A stretch of 64,000 nucleotides of DNA, taken from Streptomyces klenkii. Lineage in GTDB: Bacteria; Actinomycetota; Actinomycetes; Streptomycetales; Streptomycetaceae. The translations under genes were made by a program, and so were the position numbers. The notes below the pieces were generated by a model. It had not been told where the DNA came from. It saw nothing but the letters and a program-made list of their open reading frames with translations, and searched no databases. The DNA lies in the NCBI RefSeq assembly GCF_003626645.1, contig NZ_RBAM01000006.1, positions 310,001 to 374,000 on the forward strand. The letters are read 5' to 3'. Of the stretch, positions 51,300-59,988 are shown in pieces (position 1 is the stretch's first letter; each line of letters opens with the position of its first letter).

Positions 51300-51974
51300 G
51301 TGCCCAAAACACTCAATGGGGAGGACACCCCGTTGCACGGGGCGTCGGTGGAACCGCCGGAGGGGTCCGTGGGCATCCGAGCCCGCGTCGAGATTCCCGT
51401 GCAGCGGGCCGACGGGGCCTGGACGCCAGGTCAGATGGTGACGTTCACCGGGCTCGGCGACGGGCTCGAGCACGTGGCGGTGCAGTTCGGACCGATCGCG
51501 GACGTCCCGCTGGTCCGGCTGCACTCCGAGTGCCTGACCGGTGACGTCTTCGGCTCCGCGCGGTGCGACTGCGGTCCGCAGCTGACCGAGTCGATGCAGC
51601 TGCTCGCCGCGTCCGGCGGCGTCCTGCTGTACCTGCGCCAGGAGGGCCGGGGCATCGGCCTGTACAACAAGCTCGACGCCTACCGCCTCCAGGACCAGGG
51701 CCTCGACACGTTCGCCGCCAACCGCGAGCTGAACTTCTCGGACGACCTGCGGGACTACCGCTCGGCCGCCCAGATGCTCCAGTCGCTCGGCGTGACGCGG
51801 ATCCGGCTGCACACCAACAACCCTGACAAGGCCGCGCAGCTCGCCTCGTACGGCATCGAGGTCGTGGAGCAGGTCCGTACCGGAATCTTCCGTAACGAGA
51901 ACAACGACCACTACCTGCGCGCCAAGGCCGAGTACGGCGGCCACTCGATCGAACTCGTGGAAGGAACAGCGTGA
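51300..51974 (+). CDS. toxB: GTP cyclohydrolase II, ToxB-like
   Basis: 224 residues, stand-alone GTP cyclohydrolase II that opens GTP to the diaminopyrimidine precursor used by both riboflavin and toxoflavin. Zinc ligands lie in SECLTGDVFGSARCDCGPQL; the catalytic and GTP-binding loop is RQEGRGIGLYNKLDAYRLQDQ. There is no fused dihydroxybutanone-phosphate synthase, unlike many housekeeping RibBA proteins. GTG start at 51300 after GGGAGGA. It is coupled by GTGA to a WD-repeat gene, as toxB is next to toxC in Burkholderia, so it belongs to a dedicated pathway and not to vitamin synthesis. Confidence 0.9.
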   Translation: MPKTLNGEDTPLHGASVEPPEGSVGIRARVEIPVQRADGAWTPGQMVTFTGLGDGLEHVAVQFGPIADVPLVRLHSECLTGDVFGSARCDCGPQLTESMQLLAASGGVLLYLRQEGRGIGLYNKLDAYRLQDQGLDTFAANRELNFSDDLRDYRSAAQMLQSLGVTRIRLHTNNPDKAAQLASYGIEVVEQVRTGIFRNENNDHYLRAKAEYGGHSIELVEGTA

Positions 51975-53659
51975 TCCAGCACCGGGGACCCATCAGCGGC
52001 ATCGCGGCGTGGCAGGGTGCCTACGTCGCCACCGCCGGCTACGACAACCAGGTCATCTGCTGGGACCAGCAGACCGGAACGGCCCTCGCCCGCTCCTTCC
52101 ACGACCACCTGGCCAACCAGTGCGCGTTCTCGCCGGACGGGCGCCACCTGGTCACCTCCTCCAGCGACTACACCGCCCGCCTGTGGACGGTGCCGGACCT
52201 GCGCCTGGTCGCGGTCCTCGCCGACCAGGAGGACGACGTGGAGATGTCGGTCTTCCACCCGTCCAAGGAGCTCATAGCCACCGCCTCCCGGGACCACCGG
52301 GTGCGGGTCTACGACTTCACGGGCACCCTCGTCGCCCGCTTCGCCGGCCACACCGCCGACGTCATCTCGGTGGAGTGGGCCCGCGACAGCGACGAGCTGA
52401 TCTCCTCCAGCGACGACGGCACCATCAAGCGCTGGTCGCTGGAGACCGGCGGGCTGATCGCCGACCTCGACATGGACGGCATCGAGACCGACACCATCGC
52501 CATCTCCTCGGGCGGCACCATCTTCGCGGGCAACGACGAGGGCCAGATCATCGTCGTCGGCCCCACCGAGCGCTCCGTGCTGCCGGCCCACGAGGCGGGC
52601 ATCAAGCGCCTGGTCCTGGACGACGCCCGCAACCTGCTGGTCAGCCTCAGCTACGACCGCACCATGCAGCTCTGGGACGTCGCCTCCGGCGTGCCGCAGC
52701 GGCGTGACACCACCGCCCTGCCCGACGACGTGTGGCCCCGCTCCTGCGCCTTCGCCGGCGGCTCCCGGCTGGTCTTCGCGACCTTCGGCGCCGGCTACCG
52801 CGGCTACGACTACGAGGGCCGCACCTGGGACACCGCCGAGGTGCCGCCCACCCAGGGCGTCAACGCCGTGCTGCCCACCGCCTCCGGCGCGCTCACCATC
52901 GGCGACGCGGGCATCGTGCACCGCGAGGGCGAGGTCGTCGCGGAGACCGGCAGCCTGTGCAACTTCCTCACCCCGCTGGGCGGCCTGGTGCTCTCGGGCG
53001 GCCAGCTCGGCAAGGTCTTCGACGCCCTGACGGGCCGTGAGCTCCACCAGCACCGCTCCCCGCTCAACTGCGGTGCCGCCTTCGAGCGCGACGGCGCCTC
53101 CTACGCCGTGGTCGGCGCCTACACCGGCGAGGGCCTGCTGCTGCGCCTGACCGGCGCCGGCGAGGCCGAGCACGTCGCGGACCTGCCGCTGCACACCAAC
53201 GCCGTCAAGGGCGTCGCGGTCTCCGGCGACCTCATCTTCTCCGTGGCCGCCGACGCCTCCGCGACCTGGTACCGCACCTCCGACCTCTCCAAGGTCGCCA
53301 CGATCGAGGACGCGCACGACCGGATCGCCAACGGCTGCGCGGGCCTGGGCGACGGCTGGTTCGCCAGCGTCAGCCGCGACCTGAAGCTGCGCATCTGGGA
53401 CCCGGAGCAGCGCGCCGAGGTCCTCGACACCCCGCACACCCACTCGATCAAGTGCGTCGCAGCCTCGGGCGACGGCCGCGTGGTCGCCTCCGGCAGCTAC
53501 AACGGCCGCATCGCGCTCTACGACCGCACCACCGGCGAGTGGACGGCCGTCGTCCGCCCGACCACCGCGGGCATCTCGTCCCTCACCTGGGACGACGAGC
53601 GCAAGGCCTTCGCCGCGTCGTCCTACGACGGCCGGGTGTACTACACGCCCTCCGTCTAG
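51971..53659 (+). CDS. toxC: WD40-repeat protein, ToxC-like
   Basis: 562 residues made of WD40-type repeats throughout, probably two propellers (about 1-290 and 291-562). Typical repeats: QCAFSPDGRHLVTSSSDYTARLW, VISVEWARDSDELISSSDDG, CVAASGDGRVVASGSYNG. There is no signal peptide, so it is cytoplasmic. ToxC in the Burkholderia toxoflavin cluster is a WD-repeat protein of unclear, perhaps scaffolding, function. WD40 proteins are uncommon in bacterial biosynthetic operons, which makes this a strong marker of the pathway. GTG start overlaps the toxB stop. Confidence 0.88.
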   Translation: MIQHRGPISGIAAWQGAYVATAGYDNQVICWDQQTGTALARSFHDHLANQCAFSPDGRHLVTSSSDYTARLWTVPDLRLVAVLADQEDDVEMSVFHPSKELIATASRDHRVRVYDFTGTLVARFAGHTADVISVEWARDSDELISSSDDGTIKRWSLETGGLIADLDMDGIETDTIAISSGGTIFAGNDEGQIIVVGPTERSVLPAHEAGIKRLVLDDARNLLVSLSYDRTMQLWDVASGVPQRRDTTALPDDVWPRSCAFAGGSRLVFATFGAGYRGYDYEGRTWDTAEVPPTQGVNAVLPTASGALTIGDAGIVHREGEVVAETGSLCNFLTPLGGLVLSGGQLGKVFDALTGRELHQHRSPLNCGAAFERDGASYAVVGAYTGEGLLLRLTGAGEAEHVADLPLHTNAVKGVAVSGDLIFSVAADASATWYRTSDLSKVATIEDAHDRIANGCAGLGDGWFASVSRDLKLRIWDPEQRAEVLDTPHTHSIKCVAASGDGRVVASGSYNGRIALYDRTTGEWTAVVRPTTAGISSLTWDDERKAFAASSYDGRVYYTPSV

Positions 53660-53677
53660 GACGGGGCGCCACGGACC

Positions 53678-53720
53678 GGTCGCGGGGAAGGCGAGGGCTG
53701 CGCCCGCCTTCCCCGCGACC
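53678..53720 (+). terminator. Hairpin terminator behind toxBC
   Basis: Perfect 16-bp stem (GGTCGCGGGGAAGGCG and complement) with an 11-nt loop, 18 bp after the toxC stop and 75 bp before the next gene. It splits the plus-strand genes into two transcripts, or lets only part of the transcription continue. Confidence 0.8.
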
Positions 53721-53795
53721 CATGCCCGCACGCGCCCGGCACCGACCACACACGAGCCACACACCCGAGCTCCAGCAGACGAAGGACCGTCCCTC

Positions 53796-54530
53796 ATGGC
53801 CGAAAGCCACTCCATAGCCGACCGGTACACGGTCGAGCAGACCGAGGCCACCCCGCTCGACGAGACCCGTTACGCGGACGTCCTGCGCAGCGACTTCGTC
53901 GACCACTACGCCGGCGGACGCGACATCTGGACCGGCGAGGAGGCGATGCGGCAGGCCCCGCGCCTGCTCATGGACGCCCTGCGCGCCCGGCCGGAAGCGG
54001 ATACCCCGGACAGCGCTGCAAGCCCCGCCGCGCACGTCCTCGACCTCGGCACCGGCCACGGCCGCGACGCCGGCATCCTCCTCGCGGGCGGGCACCGCGT
54101 GACCGGCATCGACCTGGTCGCCTCCCCCGAGTGGGAGACCCTCGCGGAGCAGCACCCCGGGCGGGCCCGCTTCCTCGCCACGGCCGCGCTCGACCTGCCG
54201 GGCACCGCCGAGTACGACGCGGTGCTCGACAACGGCTGCTTCCACCACCAGCACCCCGAGGCGTACGGACCGTACCTGCGGCGCATCCACGAGCTGCTGC
54301 GCCCCGGCGGCCTCCTCACCCTCTCCGTCTTCAACGCGGCGGGCGGCAAGGGCGGCCTGTATGCCAACGCCGGCAACCGCCTCTACCGCGAGTTCACCGA
54401 GCAGGAGCTGACCGGGCTCGTCGGGCAGTACGGCTTCGCCCTCGTCGCCTCCCACCAGGTGCCCCGGGCCGTCGGCGACCTCACGTACCTCGTCAGCACC
54501 TTCCGCCGCACCGAGGGTGAGGGCCGGTGA
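53796..54530 (+). CDS. Class I SAM-dependent methyltransferase
   Basis: 244 residues. SAM site VLDLGTGHGRDAGILLAGGHRVTGIDLV (motif I, about 80-108), acidic loop YDAVLDNGCFHHQHPE and motif III-like LLRPGGLLTLSVFN. It resembles small-molecule methyltransferases of the TehB/UbiE-like group. It is distinct from the ToxA-like enzyme further along the operon, so the cluster holds two methyltransferases. This fits a dimethylated azapteridine, toxoflavin having N1 and N6 methyls and fervenulin N6 and N8. Which nitrogen it methylates is unknown. Next gene overlaps by GTGA. Confidence 0.83.
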   Translation: MAESHSIADRYTVEQTEATPLDETRYADVLRSDFVDHYAGGRDIWTGEEAMRQAPRLLMDALRARPEADTPDSAASPAAHVLDLGTGHGRDAGILLAGGHRVTGIDLVASPEWETLAEQHPGRARFLATAALDLPGTAEYDAVLDNGCFHHQHPEAYGPYLRRIHELLRPGGLLTLSVFNAAGGKGGLYANAGNRLYREFTEQELTGLVGQYGFALVASHQVPRAVGDLTYLVSTFRRTEGEGR

Positions 54531-55843
54531 GCCGCGCCACCCGCCGCCGCGCCGCCGCGGCAGGAACGGCCGCGCTGCTGTCCTGCGTGCTGCTCGGGGC
54601 ACCGTCCGCGCAGGCGGCGCCGTCCGCGCACGTGACCCCGCCCGCGGCGGCCGGCGAGGCCGGCTGGACCGGCACCTGGGGCACGGCTCCCGCGCCCGCC
54701 GCGCCCGACGGCATCTCGAAGGAGGGCCTGGACAACCGCACCGTGCGCATGGTCGTGCACACCTCGGCCGCCGGCGGCGAGCTGCGCCTGCGCTTCTCCA
54801 ACGCCCACGGCAACGCGCCGCTGGCCCTCGGCCGGACGACCGTCGCGCTGCCCGGCCCGGGGCCGTCCCCCGCGCCGGTGGCCGGCACCCTGCGGCCCGT
54901 CACCTTCGGCGGGGCCGCCGGGGCGACCGTGCCCGTCGGGGCGGAGATCGTCAGCGATCCCGTGGCCTTCGACGTGCCCGCCGACCGCGACCTGCTGGTG
55001 AGCGTCCACCTGCCGAAGCCGACCGGCCCCGCGACCTGGCACTGGCTCGCCCAGCAGACCAACTACGTCTCGGAGCCGGGCGACCACGCGGCCGACGCCG
55101 GGAACGGGGCGTTCACCCGCGCCGAGACCTCCTGGTTCTTCCTCACCGGCGTCGACGTCCGCGGCAAGGGCGCGCGCGGCACCGTGGTGGCGCTCGGCGA
55201 CTCGCAGACCGACGGCGTGAAGTCCACCCTCGACGGCAACGCCCGCTGGACCGACGCCCTCGCCCGCAGGCTCAGCGCCGACCCGGCCACCCGGGGCACC
55301 GGCGTGCTCAACGAGGGCCTCGGCGGCAACCGCATCCTGCGCGACGGCAGCGAAACCGACCGGCCGCAGCGCGGCACGGCCGCCTCGAAGCGGCTCCAGC
55401 GCGACGTCATCGACCGGCCCGGCGTGCGCACCGCCGTCCTCTACGAAGGCATCAACGACCTCCAGCTGGAGCCCAGGGCGAGCGCCGCACAGGTCCTCGA
55501 CGGGCTGCGCGACATGGCCCGGCGGCTGCACGAGCAGCACATCCGGGTCGTGGTGGGCACCCTGACGCCGTTCAAGGACTCGCCCTTCTACAGCCCGGAG
55601 GCCGAGAAGGCGCGCACCGAGGTCAACGCCGCCCTGCGCTCCCCCGCCGCCCGCGCCGACTTCGACGCCGTCGTCGACTTCGACGCGGCCGTCCGCGACC
55701 CGGCCGACCCGCAGCGGGTCCGTGCCTCGTTCGACGGCGGCGACCACATCCATCTCAACGACCCGGGCTACCGGGCCCTGGCCGACGCGGTGCCGCTCGC
55801 CGAGCTCGCCGGCAGCCCCGTTCCCGCCGTCCACGGAAGGTAA
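54527..55843 (+). CDS. Secreted SGNH/GDSL hydrolase
   Basis: 438 residues with a Sec signal peptide (RRRAAAAGTAALLSCVLLGAPSAQAA, cleavage after AQA). An N-terminal beta domain (about 40-215) precedes an SGNH hydrolase (about 220-430): block I VALGDSQTDG (nucleophile Ser), block II GLGGNRIL, block III YEGINDL, block V DHIHLND (Asp and His). It is therefore an active-looking esterase or lipase outside the cell. Coupled to the methyltransferase by GTGA and 3 bp before toxD, so it is part of the operon. No exported esterase is known to me in toxoflavin pathways; its role is open. Confidence 0.87.
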   Translation: MSRATRRRAAAAGTAALLSCVLLGAPSAQAAPSAHVTPPAAAGEAGWTGTWGTAPAPAAPDGISKEGLDNRTVRMVVHTSAAGGELRLRFSNAHGNAPLALGRTTVALPGPGPSPAPVAGTLRPVTFGGAAGATVPVGAEIVSDPVAFDVPADRDLLVSVHLPKPTGPATWHWLAQQTNYVSEPGDHAADAGNGAFTRAETSWFFLTGVDVRGKGARGTVVALGDSQTDGVKSTLDGNARWTDALARRLSADPATRGTGVLNEGLGGNRILRDGSETDRPQRGTAASKRLQRDVIDRPGVRTAVLYEGINDLQLEPRASAAQVLDGLRDMARRLHEQHIRVVVGTLTPFKDSPFYSPEAEKARTEVNAALRSPAARADFDAVVDFDAAVRDPADPQRVRASFDGGDHIHLNDPGYRALADAVPLAELAGSPVPAVHGR

Positions 55844-55846
55844 TCC

Positions 55847-56839
55847 ATGACCAGCAGTACGCCGCCGGTCGTCCTCGCCAACCCCAACACCCTGACCGAC
55901 CGTGCCGCCATGGCCCTGCCCGACGCCTTCGTCGCCCGGGGCCCGCAGCACCTCCTGGCCGGGCACCGGGACCTCCTGGCCGCCGCGCCGGACGTCCTCG
56001 TCGGGGTGGCGGAGGACCCCGCCGAGCCGTTCGCCCGCCGCTACGCCGCCGGCACCGTCCTCGGCCTGACCGGCGACCCGCGGATCCGCCCCGAGGACCC
56101 GCCGATGGCCGACGTGCCGGCCGCGCGGGTCCGGCTGGGCCTCGCGCCCGGCGAGGTGGCCGCGGTCACCGGCCGCTGGCGCCACGCGGGCGTCGAGGAG
56201 GAGTGGATCGCCAAGGAGTGCCCCGTCTACGAGGCGGACCTCGCGGCCTTCCGGATCGCCCTGCACCCCGTCACCAACGCCGAGTTCCGGCTGTTCCTGG
56301 AGGACACCGGCCGCACCGAGCTGCCGACCGCCTGGCGCTTCGGCGTCTACCCCGAGCAGCTCGCCAACCACCCCGTGTGGACCGTGACCCCCGAGGCCGC
56401 CGACGCCTACGCGGCCTGGCTCTCGGCCCGGACCGGGCGCCGCTTCCGGCTGCCGACCGAGGCCGAGTGGGAGTACGCCGCCTCCGGCGGGGACGGGCGC
56501 GACTTCCCCTGGGGCGACGACTGGCGGCCCGGCGCCGCCAACACCGTCGAGGAGGGGCCGCTGACGACGACGCCGATCGGCGTCTTCCCGGCCGGGCGCT
56601 CGCCGTTCGGCGTGCACGACCTCGCGGGCAACGTCGAGGAGTACGTGGCGGACGACTACGCCGCCTACCCCGGCGGCGAGGAGATCGCCGACGACCTCGC
56701 CGTGACCCAGGGCGCCTACCGCGTCGCCCGCGGCGGAAGCTTCACCCGCTTCGGCGACCTCGCCCGCTGCCGCCGCCGGCACGGCTGGTACAAGCGCGAG
56801 ATCTACGCGATGGGCTTCCGGCTCGCGGAGACGCCGTGA
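55847..56839 (+). CDS. toxD: FGE-sulfatase-fold protein, ToxD-like
   Basis: 330 residues. An N-terminal part of about 115 residues is unique. The rest is a formylglycine-generating-enzyme-like fold: FRIALHPVTNAEFRLFLED, RFRLPTEAEWEYAASGGDGRDFPWGDDW, GVHDLAGNVEEYVADDY, VARGGSFTRFGDLARCRRRHG. The two active-site Cys of true sulfatase-activating enzymes are missing around GGSFTRFG, so it is not a sulfatase activator. ToxD of Burkholderia has this fold and an uncertain role; relatives such as EgtB use iron. RGGS-type strand order and neighbours support ToxD. Confidence 0.87.
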   Translation: MTSSTPPVVLANPNTLTDRAAMALPDAFVARGPQHLLAGHRDLLAAAPDVLVGVAEDPAEPFARRYAAGTVLGLTGDPRIRPEDPPMADVPAARVRLGLAPGEVAAVTGRWRHAGVEEEWIAKECPVYEADLAAFRIALHPVTNAEFRLFLEDTGRTELPTAWRFGVYPEQLANHPVWTVTPEAADAYAAWLSARTGRRFRLPTEAEWEYAASGGDGRDFPWGDDWRPGAANTVEEGPLTTTPIGVFPAGRSPFGVHDLAGNVEEYVADDYAAYPGGEEIADDLAVTQGAYRVARGGSFTRFGDLARCRRRHGWYKREIYAMGFRLAETP

Positions 56840-57966
56840 CGACGGCGCTCACCGCTAGCGCCGCCGAACAGGCGGCCATGCGCCGGGCCCTGGAGCTCGC
56901 CGTCACCCGCCTGGGCCACACCAGCCCCAACCCCGTCGTCGGCTGCGTCCTGCTGGACGCGGACGGCTCCACGGTCGCGGAGGGCCGGCACCTGGGCGCG
57001 GGGCAGCCGCACGCCGAGGCCGCGGCGCTGGCCGCCGCGGGGCCCCGCGCGCGGGGCACGACGGCCGTCGTCACCCTGGAGCCGTGCGCGCACCAGGGCC
57101 GCACCGGCCCGTGCGCGGACGCCCTCCTGGCCGCCGGGGTCGCCCGGGTGGTGTACGCGGTCCCGGACCCCGTGCCCGGCCACGCGGGCGGCGCCGAGCG
57201 GCTGCGCGCCGCGGGCGTCGAGGTCGTGGGCGGCGTGCTGCGCGAGGAGGCCGAGCGGGCCAACGAGCTCTGGCTGACCGCGACCCGGCTCGGCCGGCCG
57301 TGCGTGACGTGGAAGTTCGGCGGGACGCTCGACGGGCGCTCGGCCGCCCCCGACGGCACCTCGCGCTGGATCACCGGCCCGGAGGCCCGGGCCGACGCCC
57401 ACGGGCTGCGCGCCACGCACGACGCCGTTCTGGTCGGCTCGGGCACGCTCCGCGAGGACGACCCCCACCTGGGGCTGCGCCACGGCGTCTCCGGGCGGCC
57501 GCCGCTGCGGATCGTGCTGGACCGAACCGGGAGCATCCGGCCCGGGGCGCGGGTCCTGGACGACGCGGCACCGACCCTCGTAGTGGTCGGCGAGTCGGCC
57601 GCGCGGCCCGAACTGCCCAACGGGCACACGGTCCTGGCCCTTCCGGAGACCGGCGGCCGGCTGGACCTCACGGCCCTGACGGCCGCCCTCTACGAGAGGG
57701 GACTGCGCTCCGTCCTGCTGGAGGGCGGCGCACGGCTCGCGGCCGAGTTCGCCTCTCTGGGCATGCTCGACCGCGTCGTGGCCTACGTCGCGCCCGTGCT
57801 GCTCGGCGGCGGGGGGCGCGCGGTGCTCGACGAGTTCGGCGCGGGCACCTTGAGCGAGGCGCTGCGGCTGCGACTGGACGAGGTCGCCCGGCTCGGCGAC
57901 GACGTCCGGCTGGTGCTGCGCTCGCGCCCGCTCGCCGGCGGCGAGGAGCCGGAGGAGGCGCCGTGA
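56836..57966 (+). CDS. toxE: RibD-like deaminase/reductase, ToxE-like
   Basis: 376 residues. N-terminal zinc deaminase (about 5-145): HAE in GQPHAEAAALAAAG and PCAHQGRTGPC (PCxxxGxTPxC type), all zinc ligands present. C-terminal HTP reductase (about 150-370): VTWKFGGTLDGRSA, VGSGTLREDDPHLGLR, LLEGGARLAAEF. Both halves look active. It would act on the aminopyrimidine made by the GTP cyclohydrolase, as RibD does in riboflavin synthesis. GTG start coupled to toxD by GTGA. A paralogue dedicated to the azapteridine pathway. Confidence 0.9.
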   Translation: MTTALTASAAEQAAMRRALELAVTRLGHTSPNPVVGCVLLDADGSTVAEGRHLGAGQPHAEAAALAAAGPRARGTTAVVTLEPCAHQGRTGPCADALLAAGVARVVYAVPDPVPGHAGGAERLRAAGVEVVGGVLREEAERANELWLTATRLGRPCVTWKFGGTLDGRSAAPDGTSRWITGPEARADAHGLRATHDAVLVGSGTLREDDPHLGLRHGVSGRPPLRIVLDRTGSIRPGARVLDDAAPTLVVVGESAARPELPNGHTVLALPETGGRLDLTALTAALYERGLRSVLLEGGARLAAEFASLGMLDRVVAYVAPVLLGGGGRAVLDEFGAGTLSEALRLRLDEVARLGDDVRLVLRSRPLAGGEEPEEAP

Positions 57967-59183
57967 CCCCGAAGGTGGCCGTCGTCTACCACAGCCGGCG
58001 CGGCACGATGCGGGCCCTGGCGGAGGCCGCCGCCGAGGGGGCCCGCGCGTACGGCGCGCAGGTGCGGCTGCTGGGAGTCGCCGACGACAAGGCGATATCG
58101 GAGTGGCCGGAGCCGGAGGCCGCGCCGGAGGACATGCTGTGGGCCGACGGGCTGGTGCTGGCCGCGCCCACGTACTTCGGCAACCCCTCCTCGCCGTTCA
58201 AGCGGTTCCTGGAGAGCACCTCGCCGCTGTGGGCCCAGGGGCTGCTCGCCGACCGGATCGTGACCGGCCTGACGGCGTCGACCTGTCTGCACGGCGGGCG
58301 CGAGGGCACCTTGCTGGCGCTGTACCAGTCGGTCTACCACTGGGGTGCGTGGGCGCTGGGCCCCGAACCCTCCAGTGCCGAAGCCATGGCGATGGGCGGC
58401 AATCCGTACGGGCTGGCGGTCACGTCGGCGCGCGACGGCGCCGTCGGGGAGGCCGAGCTGGCCGCCGCGTGGTCGGCCGGCCACCGGCTGGCCGCCACCA
58501 CGGCCCAGGTGCAGCGCGCCGCCCGGGCGGACGACGCCGGCGGCCGCGCCCGGGTCACGGTCGTCCACTGCGCCGAGGACGAGACGGTCCGGATGCTGGC
58601 GCAGGAGTGCGCGGCGGGCGCCCGTGAGCTGGGGGCCGAGGTGCGGCTGCGCCGCCTGGCGGGGCCGGCGGCCCCGCGGGCGGCGGGCCTGCCCGGCCCC
58701 ATGAGCGGCGCCCCCGCGGCGGCCGTCGTCACCGCGGACGACGTGGCCTGGGCGGACTCGCTGCTCTTCGGCGCCCGCGTGCGGTCGGGGGCCCTGGCCG
58801 CGTCCCTGCTGGGCTTCCTCCAGTCGCTGGAGCCCGAGACGGGGCCGGGGCCGCTGGCGGGCAAGCCGGCCAGCGGATTCGCCTGCACGCCCCGGCCGCA
58901 CGCGGGCAGCGAGTCGGCGCTGCTCGCCCTGAACAACGTCCTGCACCACGGCGGCGCCGTGGTGGTGCCGCCCGGCTACACCGATCCCGCGGTCTTCGCG
59001 GCGGGCGGCAATCCGTACGGCACGTCGCACCCCCGGTCGGCGGGGGCCCTGCCCACGGCGCAGGCGCTGGCGGCCGCCCGGCACCAGGGCCGGCGCATCG
59101 CCCTGGCCGGCGGCCGGCTGCGCCGCGAGCCCGCGCTCGCGGCCGTCACCTCTGACACCCCCCTCGAAAAGGAAGTCATATGA
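57963..59183 (+). CDS. Tandem WrbA-like flavodoxin-fold protein
   Basis: 406 residues made of two flavodoxin/WrbA-type domains. The first (about 1-180) opens VAVVYHSRRGTMRALAEAAAEG, the FMN-phosphate loop, with DGLVLAAPTYFGNPSSPFKRFLEST and AMGGNPYGLAV. The second (about 195-395) is more divergent: its phosphate loop is VVHCAEDETVRMLAQECAAG, yet the closing AAGGNPYGTSH is kept. Single-domain WrbA proteins are about 200 residues, so this is a duplication in one chain, with only the first half clearly FMN-competent. Coupled to toxE and to the methyltransferase on both sides. Possibly supplies redox chemistry such as N-N bond formation or ring oxidation (inference). Confidence 0.82.
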   Translation: MTPKVAVVYHSRRGTMRALAEAAAEGARAYGAQVRLLGVADDKAISEWPEPEAAPEDMLWADGLVLAAPTYFGNPSSPFKRFLESTSPLWAQGLLADRIVTGLTASTCLHGGREGTLLALYQSVYHWGAWALGPEPSSAEAMAMGGNPYGLAVTSARDGAVGEAELAAAWSAGHRLAATTAQVQRAARADDAGGRARVTVVHCAEDETVRMLAQECAAGARELGAEVRLRRLAGPAAPRAAGLPGPMSGAPAAAVVTADDVAWADSLLFGARVRSGALAASLLGFLQSLEPETGPGPLAGKPASGFACTPRPHAGSESALLALNNVLHHGGAVVVPPGYTDPAVFAAGGNPYGTSHPRSAGALPTAQALAAARHQGRRIALAGGRLRREPALAAVTSDTPLEKEVI

Positions 59184-59920
59184 CCGTCCAGCAGTACGAC
59201 GACATCGGCGAGGCCTACGAGGGCTTCAAGTCGCTGCCCATGGCGCGGTACCCCGAGAGCGGCAGCTTCGTGCGGATGCTCGGCGACCTGAGCGGGCGCT
59301 CGGTGCTGGACCTGGCGTGCGGCACGGGCTTCTACACCCGGCAGGCCAAGCGGCTGGGCGCCGCGGACGTCCTCGGCGTCGACGTCTCCGACGGGATGGT
59401 GGCCGCGGCCCGGGCCATCGAGGAGCGCAATCCCCTGGGGGTGCGCTACCAGGTCGCCGACGGCGCCGATCTGCCCGTCTTCGACCGGCGCTTCGACGTG
59501 GCGACGGCGGTGTACCTGCTCAACTACGCCGACGACGCGGCCACGATGGAGTGGATGTGCCGCGGCGTGCACCGCAACCTGCGGCCGGGCGGCGAGTTCT
59601 TCGTCCTCACGCAGGCGCCGGACTTCCGCTTCGACGGGCCGTCGACGGACAAGTACGGCTTCCGCTACGAGCCGGTGGGCGAGGGCGAGGTGGGCCCGCG
59701 GGTGCGGATCACGGCGCTGCTGGACTCGCCCATCGAGTTCGTGACCAACTACCCGCGGCGCGAGGTCTACGAGGGCGCCCTGCGGCAGGCCGGCTTCACC
59801 GGTATCACCTGGGTGCCGCTGGAGGTTCCGCAGGAGGGTGCCGCCGCGTTCGGCGCGGACTTCTGGGCGGACTTCCTGGCCAATCCGCCGCTGGTGATGC
59901 TGCGCTGCACGGCCGGCTGA
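59180..59920 (+). CDS. toxA: SAM-dependent N-methyltransferase, ToxA-like
   Basis: 246 residues, about the length of Burkholderia ToxA. It begins YDDIGEAYEGFKSLPMARYPE, has SAM motif VLDLACGTGFYTRQAKRLGAADVLGVDVS, then FDVATAVYLLNYADD and NLRPGGEFFVLTQAP. These match my recollection of ToxA, which methylates 1,6-didemethyltoxoflavin and reumycin. ATG overlaps the previous stop (ATGA); last gene of the run, followed by a hairpin. Confidence 0.86.
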   Translation: MTVQQYDDIGEAYEGFKSLPMARYPESGSFVRMLGDLSGRSVLDLACGTGFYTRQAKRLGAADVLGVDVSDGMVAAARAIEERNPLGVRYQVADGADLPVFDRRFDVATAVYLLNYADDAATMEWMCRGVHRNLRPGGEFFVLTQAPDFRFDGPSTDKYGFRYEPVGEGEVGPRVRITALLDSPIEFVTNYPRREVYEGALRQAGFTGITWVPLEVPQEGAAAFGADFWADFLANPPLVMLRCTAG

Positions 59921-59939
59921 GCCGGCCTCGTCCCCCGTT

Positions 59940-59967
59940 GGCCCCGGCGGTTCTCACCGCCGGGGCC
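59940..59967. terminator. Hairpin terminator at the end of the tox operon
   Basis: GGCCCCGGCGG/CCGCCGGGGCC with a 6-nt loop, 19 bp after the toxA stop, between convergent genes and followed by TTC. Good terminator for both strands. Confidence 0.8.
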
Positions 59968-59988
59968 TTCGGGCGTCCGCGTCCGCCG

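Noticed and set aside
51300..51974. Housekeeping riboflavin operon (ribA with ribD-like gene)
   Set aside because: No riboflavin synthase, lumazine synthase or ribB is present, and WD40, FGE-fold and methyltransferase genes are interleaved as in toxoflavin clusters.
55847..56839. Sulfatase-activating formylglycine-generating enzyme
   Set aside because: No active-site Cys pair and no sulfatase gene nearby.
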